From contig CATYEP010000020.1 of the NCBI GenBank assembly GCA_958405585.1, positions 1-18,883 on the forward strand: 18,883 nt of DNA. Reading direction: 5' to 3'. The DNA comes from an uncultured Eubacteriales bacterium (GTDB lineage: Bacteria > Bacillota > Clostridia > Christensenellales > Borkfalkiaceae). Below are positions 14,003 through 18,883 of this stretch, one piece after another. Position numbers and translations under genes: made by a program. The notes beneath the pieces are model-generated. The model saw only the letters and a list, made by a program, of their open reading frames with translations. It was not told the DNA's origin and made no database searches. The stretch's first letter is position 1. Each line of letters opens with the position of its first letter.

Positions 14003-15313
14003 GTGAAAAAGATTTTGTCTTTGGTCCTGGGTATTCTAATTCTTTTCACCGTTGCCGCCTGCAATGGCGGCACGGCGCGGAAGACATCGTTATCCGGAAC
14101 ACTTGCGGAGTCGGATGACTATTCGACAGGGTTTCTCCGGACAACTGCAACGGATGACTACGGAAGAAGTTTTGGTGAAGTGGATGGTTACAACGGGAAC
14201 GTGGTAGGAATTTTTTATTTCCTGTGGCTGAGCCAGGCATCCGTTACGACCAATGTGGATTCGTATATAGCAGACGGAAATGTGGAGACAACGCTTACGG
14301 GCGATGAAGTAGGGCTTGCGCCGACTTTCACGTACTGGGGCGAACCGATGTACGGGTATTATCAGGTAGAGGATGAATGGGTCGTGCGTAAACATGTCGA
14401 GTTGTTTATAAATGCGGGACTGGATTTTATCTGCTTTGATTGTACCAACAATGATTATTATCAGGCGGCGGCGAAAACTGTTCTGGACGTATTGCTAGAA
14501 TATGCGCAGATGGGATACGATGTCCCGCGGGCAATGTTCATGACGAATACGAATTCCTCACTGATGACGGAGAATATATACAATGCTTTTTACCGTCGGG
14601 ATACGTATGATTCGATATGGTTTTACGGAAACGGGGATAAGCCCTGGATCATAGCTGATTATGTGGGTTCGGATCAGGCGGTAAAAGATCGTTTTTATTT
14701 CAAAGGCGCACAGTGGCCGAATTCAACTTATAATGAAGAACAGTTCCCGTGGATCTCGTGGCATTATCCCCAGGAAACGTATAAGGACGCTGAGAACGAT
14801 TACACGATCATGAATGTATCGGTTTCGCAGCATACGGGCATCGGCGGCGGATACAGCGATGCAAATGTTTCGGGAATCAATTTCTCCATTTCGGGACTGT
14901 TTGCTCCTTACAATTACGATACTTTGTCAGAAGAACTGCGAGCGAACTATTCGCAAGAGGACGCGCTTCGGTTTTACAATTACAACTGGGGCAGAGGATA
15001 TTCTCACGAAACGGGTGAGAACAGTTATGATGATGCGCTGAAAAATACGAATTTTGAACAGCAATGGGACAGCGCTCTGGAAAATGAAAATGTAAACTTG
15101 GTGTTTGTTACCGGCTGGAATGAATGGATCGCACAGAAGCAGAGCAAAGATCCTCTTTTGGGAAGTTCTTACGGATATTTTGTGGATACATTCAGTATGG
15201 AGTTTTCGCGCGACATTGAAATGATGAACGGCGGATATCTCGATAACTGCTATTTGCAGCTGGTTGCCAATGTACGCGATTTTAAAGGAAACGGTACGCA
15301 GTATCACAGCTGA
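14003..15313 (+). CDS. Secreted GH71/GH99-like glycoside hydrolase candidate (lipoprotein; probably the 5' half of a split gene)
   Basis: 436 residues with a GTG start at 14003; GAGGT overlaps the stop of the binding-protein gene. Signal peptide and lipobox VAAC (Cys20) place it outside the cell. The body resembles the GH71/GH99-like TIM-barrel group: GIFYFLWLSQ near 69-78, YWGEPMYGYY, VRKHVELFINAGLDFICFDCTN (strand with acidic residue), and a late VFVTGWNEWIAQK whose Asn-Glu is the likely acid pair. Founding GH99 enzymes cleave alpha-mannoside linkages; substrate here is unknown. The frame stops abruptly at TGA 15311-15313, but the -1 frame continues in register with the LamG domain of the next ORF, so a frameshift very likely separates two parts of one enzyme. 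Confidence 0.7.
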   Translation: MKKILSLVLGILILFTVAACNGGTARKTSLSGTLAESDDYSTGFLRTTATDDYGRSFGEVDGYNGNVVGIFYFLWLSQASVTTNVDSYIADGNVETTLTGDEVGLAPTFTYWGEPMYGYYQVEDEWVVRKHVELFINAGLDFICFDCTNNDYYQAAAKTVLDVLLEYAQMGYDVPRAMFMTNTNSSLMTENIYNAFYRRDTYDSIWFYGNGDKPWIIADYVGSDQAVKDRFYFKGAQWPNSTYNEEQFPWISWHYPQETYKDAENDYTIMNVSVSQHTGIGGGYSDANVSGINFSISGLFAPYNYDTLSEELRANYSQEDALRFYNYNWGRGYSHETGENSYDDALKNTNFEQQWDSALENENVNLVFVTGWNEWIAQKQSKDPLLGSSYGYFVDTFSMEFSRDIEMMNGGYLDNCYLQLVANVRDFKGNGTQYHS

Positions 15314-15357
15314 ATGACTTTGAAAGCTGGTATTCGGCCGATAATAACAACAGAACG

Positions 15358-17349
15358 ATGGATGCGAGCCCTACAGACAGATGGGGAATTGACTCCAACG
15401 GTGTATTCTGTAAGGCAGCCGTTTCGGACGGAAGCTCGCAGAATATTACCTCACTGTACCTCAAAGATGTATTCCTGACGAACTTCGATATGAGTGTCGA
15501 CTATAAGCGCAACACTTCGAACGTAAACTGGGTCACTCTCGTCGGGCGGATGCGCTATAAAGGAATCACTCCCGAAAACATTTACAGCGGGGGAGGAAGT
15601 TTTATGGCCTTCTTGCAGAAAGAAGGATATCCGACCTTCCGTTCGGTCAGTGCCGGTACATATATTACGGGTAAAACCGTTGCAAATTACGTCGATACAC
15701 AGTGGCACAACCTGCGCGTGGTTTGCGTGGGAATGCGGTATGACATTTACGTCGACTATCAGCTTGTTTTATCCTATGAAGGGAAGGATCACGATGCCCT
15801 TGGCGGTTATCTCGGCATGATGTCAAAGAATAATACGGGTGCTTATCGTAATTTCAGTGTGACTGCACTGGACAAAGACGGCAACCCCATTGTGATCGAT
15901 TCTGCTGAAAACCGCAAGATCAAAGTTGCCACCATCGGAGACAGCATTACATACGGCGCAGGGGCGGCAAGCAGTGAAATGGCGCTTGATCCGCTGTTGA
16001 CGTATCCTTCGCAACTTGCCGATCTGCTCGGATCGGAGGTCGATCTGCGCAACTTCGGTATCGCCGGAAGACGGTTGCTGGATGGAGCGGATTGTTTCAA
16101 AAACGAGCCTGAATACCAGGCCAGCCTTGATTTTGCGCCGGATGTTGTGTTTATTATGCTTGGTACCAATGATATCAAGTCGATTTACTGGACTCCGAAC
16201 AGCAGTGCGCAGCAACAAAAATATAAAGAGGCCTATGAAGATCTGATTGCGGCCTATCGTGAAGCGAATCCCGAAGTGAAGATCTTTGTAATGACGTCGC
16301 CATACCTGTATACGACCGTTCCGGAAATGGACGGCTCGGTGCTGGCCGAAGAGGTGATCCCGTTGCAAAGGCAGATAGCCGAGGAGAATGATTGCTATCT
16401 GATCGATATCTTTACAGTGACGTCGGGCATGCCTGAACTGTTCCCTGATGCCATTCATCCGAATGCGGAAGGGTATGCGTTGATCGCAGAGACCGTTTAT
16501 ACAGCGGCGATTACCTTCTTGGATGCGGAATTAGTGAACACATCCGATGAAAATCTGGATTTGCTGGTCGGCGAAGATGGAAGCGTTTCGGCTGCTCTTT
16601 CCATGAACGGAAATGTGTTGGAAAATGCTGAAATCTATTACCGTTCGCAAGACGAAAGCGTGGCTGTTGTAGATCAGGACGGAAATGTCCGTGCCATTGC
16701 GCAGGGTGAAACTTCTGTCATCGCTTATGTCGGAGAAAAAGAATTTGCATATTCAGTAAAAGTAAGCAAGCACGATCTTACGATCCAGGTGACAGTTCCT
16801 GATCTTGATTATGTGTACGGAGATAAAATGCCGGCTATTTCCTGTGACAGCGAATACGGACGAATTATGTTCGAAGAAGGGCAGACGCTGCTTGCGGGAG
16901 AAAAAGAATATACGTGGGTCTTTATTCCGTTCGATGAAGAGTACTATAACACGGTAACGGGAAAAGTTACTATTTCCGTGCGTCAGGCAGAGCCTATGTA
17001 TGAAACACCTGTTTTGCAAGTCAGCAAAAAAGAAGGGGATACGCTGAAACTCGCCGATTGTATTTTGCCTGAAGGCTGGACGTGGAAAAATGCAGACGAG
17101 ACAGTCGGACAAAGCGGATTCTATCAGGCAATTTACAAAAAGGACGACAGCGGTAACTATCTGACCGTGGAGGCACGGGTTTATATCGACCTGGAAGTGG
17201 AAGAATTGCCGGAAGATAAGCCTGAAAAACCTGCAGAAACGGAAGGCGGATGCAACGGTAATATTTCAAGTGTAAGTTTAATTTCCGTATTCCTGTTTGG
17301 AATGAGTACTTTGCTGGTTTACCGTAAAAAAGAGAAAAAGAACAGATAA
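15358..17349 (+). CDS. LamG-like + SGNH/GDSL esterase + Ig-like surface protein (probable 3' half of a split gene)
   Basis: 663 residues from the first ATG, which has no ribosome site and no signal peptide. The open frame actually extends back to 15286, where LNDFESWYSAD (from 15310) belongs to the same beta-sandwich domain. Order: LamG/DUF1080-like sandwich to about 170; SGNH hydrolase with GDS at 194-196 (nucleophile Ser196), GTND at 269-272 and DAIH at 364-367; a Big_2-like Ig domain near 395-460; an MBG-like repeat near 465-535; then a Glu/Pro-rich stalk. It ends GGCNGNISS, a hydrophobic helix and a YRKKEKKNR tail, so it is anchored in the membrane or sorted to the wall. Export therefore needs the signal peptide of the previous ORF. 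Likely role: removing acyl groups from the glycan attacked by the hydrolase half. Confidence 0.85.
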   Translation: MDASPTDRWGIDSNGVFCKAAVSDGSSQNITSLYLKDVFLTNFDMSVDYKRNTSNVNWVTLVGRMRYKGITPENIYSGGGSFMAFLQKEGYPTFRSVSAGTYITGKTVANYVDTQWHNLRVVCVGMRYDIYVDYQLVLSYEGKDHDALGGYLGMMSKNNTGAYRNFSVTALDKDGNPIVIDSAENRKIKVATIGDSITYGAGAASSEMALDPLLTYPSQLADLLGSEVDLRNFGIAGRRLLDGADCFKNEPEYQASLDFAPDVVFIMLGTNDIKSIYWTPNSSAQQQKYKEAYEDLIAAYREANPEVKIFVMTSPYLYTTVPEMDGSVLAEEVIPLQRQIAEENDCYLIDIFTVTSGMPELFPDAIHPNAEGYALIAETVYTAAITFLDAELVNTSDENLDLLVGEDGSVSAALSMNGNVLENAEIYYRSQDESVAVVDQDGNVRAIAQGETSVIAYVGEKEFAYSVKVSKHDLTIQVTVPDLDYVYGDKMPAISCDSEYGRIMFEEGQTLLAGEKEYTWVFIPFDEEYYNTVTGKVTISVRQAEPMYETPVLQVSKKEGDTLKLADCILPEGWTWKNADETVGQSGFYQAIYKKDDSGNYLTVEARVYIDLEVEELPEDKPEKPAETEGGCNGNISSVSLISVFLFGMSTLLVYRKKEKKNR

Positions 17350-17371
17350 AATTTTTTCTTCAGTATCATGA

Positions 17372-17431
17372 CAACTCATTGCATTGCGAACGTTTTTAGC
17401 TTGGTATGATTACGTTCAATACAATGAGTTG
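17372..17431. repeat. Imperfect inverted repeat after the operon
   Basis: CAACTCATTGCATTG at 17372-17386 and its continuation to 17392 are mirrored by 17413-17431 (about 17 matched bases, 20-nt loop). No T tract follows, so it is a weak terminator candidate; it could also be a trace of a small insertion. It lies 22 nt after the last stop codon of the operon. Confidence 0.5.
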
Positions 17432-17491
17432 ATCGGTAAATGTTTCTGTAAATACAGGAAGTCAAAAAAAGTACCATTGATCTATACTGGT

Positions 17492-17533
17492 AAAAAATAC
17501 GGCTCGCCGCATTTGCGGCGAGCCGTATTTTTT
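17492..17533. terminator. Perfect 20-bp inverted repeat, bidirectional terminator
   Basis: Arms 17492-17511 (AAAAAATACGGCTCGCCGCA) and 17514-17533 with two central T. GC-rich stem flanked by A6 and T6, so it can terminate from both sides. It is a close relative of the terminator at 2970-3006 and, like it, borders the 3' end of a 92-aa-type gene, here a dead copy. Confidence 0.85.
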
Positions 17534-17766
17534 CACTTCATAAAATTTGCCGCCTGCCTAAAGGTGGACGCCGTATCAGTCGGGTTCTTCTTTTTGACGG
17601 GCAAGAAATAGGATTTTATCGCTTTTATTGTGTGCGGGAGGGGAAGGATATTCCCGTCCGTAAAGTTTTGCTTTCTTTCCGGAATGTCACCTTTTTAACG
17701 AGACAGGAACTGAATTTCCGGATCTTTTCAAATTTTTCGTCGGAACGACATAATCGATGTGTCGCC
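17531..17766 (-). pseudogene. Decayed copy of the 92-aa mobile-element gene
   Basis: The minus strand aligns along its length with the intact gene at 3015-3293. The shared stretches include the 3' end (CACTTCNTAAAATTTGCCGC on plus), TTCTYCTTTTTGACRGGC, CCCGTCCGTAAAGTTTTGCTTT against the intact CCGTCCGTAAAGTTTTCGCT, GGAACTGAATT, and CTTTTCAAATTT. The ancestral stop TTA has become TTT, small insertions and deletions break the frame, and the 5' end and start codon are missing beyond about 17766. The gene and its terminator evidently travelled together. Confidence 0.8.
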
Positions 17767-17819
17767 GAAAGAAGCAAAACAGAAAAAGTCCGCGTTTTTT
17801 CTTTTTATACCAAGAGGCC

Positions 17820-18107
17820 GGAGGCGGACGGAGAGAAAGTCATGCGCCGAATGGGGGAAATGGTGCGGCTTGCGGAAAAACGATCGAGCGATGCGTCGAT
17901 TATATGAAAAGTGAAAATACAGGTTTGCCGAAATCGAACGTGCTTCAGTTTGGTTTCGGGGAAAATGAAAGCATCATTATCCGCCCGTCAGGTACGGAGC
18001 CAAATTTGAAAATTTATATGGAGCTTCGAAGGGGAACGGAATCGGTTAAAGATTATTTTGAAAAATTTATGAACAGGGCTCGGCTCGATACATTTTGTTC
18101 TTGCTAA
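17820..18107 (+). pseudogene. C-terminal remnant of a phosphoglucomutase/phosphomannomutase
   Basis: From about 17895 the frame reads VDYMKSENTGLPKSNVLQF, a short loop, then IIIRPSGTEPNLKIYMEL and a closing helix. RPSGTEP followed by a basic/hydrophobic strand is the phosphate-binding signature of the last domain of alpha-phosphohexomutases, and LPKSNVLxF is the usual segment before it. Just upstream another frame shows ADGEKVMRRMGEMVRLAE, which would fit the preceding helix, implying a frameshift near 17880. The other three domains (some 400 residues) are missing and there is no start, so it is a dead fragment. Confidence 0.75.
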
Positions 18108-18154
18108 AAATATTGATATTGTATATTTTTTTATGTGTTTATGTAGAAATAAAA

Positions 18155-18183
18155 TTGACAAAATATGGGTTATAAGCTATAAT
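18155..18183 (+). promoter_or_regulatory. Consensus promoter of the pilin-like gene
   Basis: TTGACA at 18155-18160, a 17-nt spacer, TATAAT at 18178-18183. Transcription would start near 18190, leaving a leader of about 95 nt that contains the two-hairpin structure at 18206-18249. Confidence 0.85.
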
Positions 18184-18205
18184 ATAAACACCTGAAAAAG
18201 TATCG

Positions 18206-18249
18206 AAAAAGAGGCGCGCCTCTTTTTCTTCTGCGTGCAGAAGAAAAAG
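18206..18249 (+). promoter_or_regulatory. Overlapping hairpins in the pilin leader (attenuator-like)
   Basis: The perfect palindrome at 18206-18227 (A5-GAGGCG-CGCCTC-T5) can fold as a terminator stem with a T-rich tail. Its right side, from 18222, also pairs with 18237-18249 in a 13-bp stem (arm CTTTTTCTTCTGC, 2-nt centre). The second hairpin consumes the right arm and T tract of the first. The topology is the same as at 9173-9216. The ribosome site AAGGGAG (18271-18277) lies outside both. Confidence 0.6.
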
Positions 18250-18283
18250 CCTTTTACAGGAATAGAAAGAAAGGGAGAAAAAA

Positions 18284-18883
18284 ATGGTAAAAAAGTTGAA
18301 AAAAGCGTTTACAATCACAGAGCTTGTGATCGTGATCGCAGTGATCGCGATTCTCGCGGCGGTGCTGATCCCTACGTTTACCAGTCTGATATCCAAGGCA
18401 AATATGTCTGCGGATCAGGCGTCGGTAAGGGACATGAACACGGCGCTCTCTGCCGATGAGATCCTGAACGGCAAGCCGAACAGCGTTCTTGACGCGATGT
18501 TGCGTATGGAAGAGAACGGGTACAGTTTTGAAAACTATAAACCGTTATCGGAAGATTGCGTGTTTGTCTGGCATAAAGACACCAACCGTATTCTGCTTTT
18601 GCGTATTACGACGGCCGATGGGAAAGTAGAATACAAAATCGAATATCCTGCGGGATATGAAGATGTAAAAGTAACGGGTGACGATATCGGGCCGAATCTT
18701 GCATTCCAGTCCCTGTATCTGATCGAAGTCGGAACGGATTCCGAAACGGTCAACGCATACTTGACGGGAAAGAGTTCGAATGTTGTCGATCAGAACGGCA
18801 ATCAGGCGGCGCTGACGGCGGCTTCGGCCAGCAATCCTGTCACCATAAAGATCGGGCAGAGCGGGGAGACGGAAACGGAGATC
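18284..18883 (+). CDS. Type IV pilin-like protein (prepilin N-terminal methylation domain), partial at window end
   Basis: 200 codons are visible and the frame is still open at the right edge. The start at 18284 follows AAGGGAG. The short basic leader MVKKLKKA is cut by prepilin peptidase before Phe, giving a mature N-terminus FTITELVIVIAVIAILAAVL with the conserved Glu at +5, then a long hydrophobic helix that anchors the subunit in the membrane and the filament core. The globular part begins with ISKANMSADQASVRDMNTAL and carries few cysteines. The leader residue before the cut is Ala instead of the classical Gly, as is common in these Clostridia. Such genes are often present in many copies, with roles in secretion or adhesion that are not established. 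Independent promoter and leader suggest its own regulation. Confidence 0.9.
   Translation, partial: MVKKLKKAFTITELVIVIAVIAILAAVLIPTFTSLISKANMSADQASVRDMNTALSADEILNGKPNSVLDAMLRMEENGYSFENYKPLSEDCVFVWHKDTNRILLLRITTADGKVEYKIEYPAGYEDVKVTGDDIGPNLAFQSLYLIEVGTDSETVNAYLTGKSSNVVDQNGNQAALTAASASNPVTIKIGQSGETETEI

Noticed and set aside
15823..16458. 211-codon minus-strand ORF
   Set aside because: It lies antisense to the SGNH esterase catalytic blocks, which fully explain the open frame.
17384..17611. 75-codon plus-strand ORF
   Set aside because: It runs across the inverted repeat and antisense to the dead 92-aa gene copy; no ribosome site or domain.

Overview
The window looks like a chromosomal segment of an uncultured gut-type Clostridia (Firmicutes) bacterium. 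The base composition is moderate, promoters are near-perfect TTGACA-N16/17-TATAAT, AAGGAGG ribosome sites are strong, and the gene families (TnpX-type large serine recombinase, PcfJ, CUT1 sugar ABC transporter, LacI regulator, multi-copy type IV pilin-like genes) are typical of that group. The genus cannot be read from the sequence.

Layout. (A) 1-1963, plus strand: end of a mobile element, with a possible C-terminus of an upstream gene, a TnpW-like small protein and a complete large serine recombinase ending in a hairpin. (B) 5504-2141, minus strand: a conjugative-element or prophage-type operon encoding an unknown 96-aa protein, a MutS-domain-I-like protein, a PcfJ-family protein, an unknown 92-aa protein, a strong terminator, and a type I-like N6 adenine methylase. 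The only strong start site before the methylase is out of frame with it. A 144-bp inverted-repeat structure precedes the operon. (C) 5810-7229, plus: an AlbA_2/Schlafen-type ATPase regulator with a consensus promoter and seven phased A-rich decamers. A 3'-truncated AbiH gene faces it. (D) 7637-8095: an AT-rich gap without genes, holding one terminator-like hairpin. (E) 8096-17349, plus: a carbohydrate operon with a LacI regulator and a palindromic operator on its own promoter, a permease fused to an extracytoplasmic beta-propeller, a second permease, a lipoprotein solute-binding protein, a secreted GH99-like glycoside hydrolase candidate, and a LamG/SGNH-esterase/Ig protein. The last two reading frames were very probably one gene of about 1,115 residues, now split by a frameshift inside a 28-bp window. 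(F) 17350-18120: a gene graveyard with a perfect 20-bp inverted repeat, a decayed copy of the 92-aa gene of region B, and the C-terminal remnant of a phosphoglucomutase. (G) 18155-18883, plus: a promoter, a two-hairpin leader and a type IV pilin-like gene that runs off the end.

How it fits together. Region E reads as one inducible unit: the regulator senses a sugar ligand, the secreted enzymes trim and deacylate a glycan outside the cell, the binding protein captures fragments and the permease pair imports them. No transporter ATPase is encoded, as is common for CUT1 systems with a shared ATPase. Regions A, B and F are mobile-element material in different states of decay. The most unusual signals are the propeller-permease fusion, two leaders with the same mutually exclusive hairpin topology (9173-9216 and 18206-18249), the homopolymer-associated frame break before the methylase, the frame break in the big secreted enzyme, and the phased decamer array.
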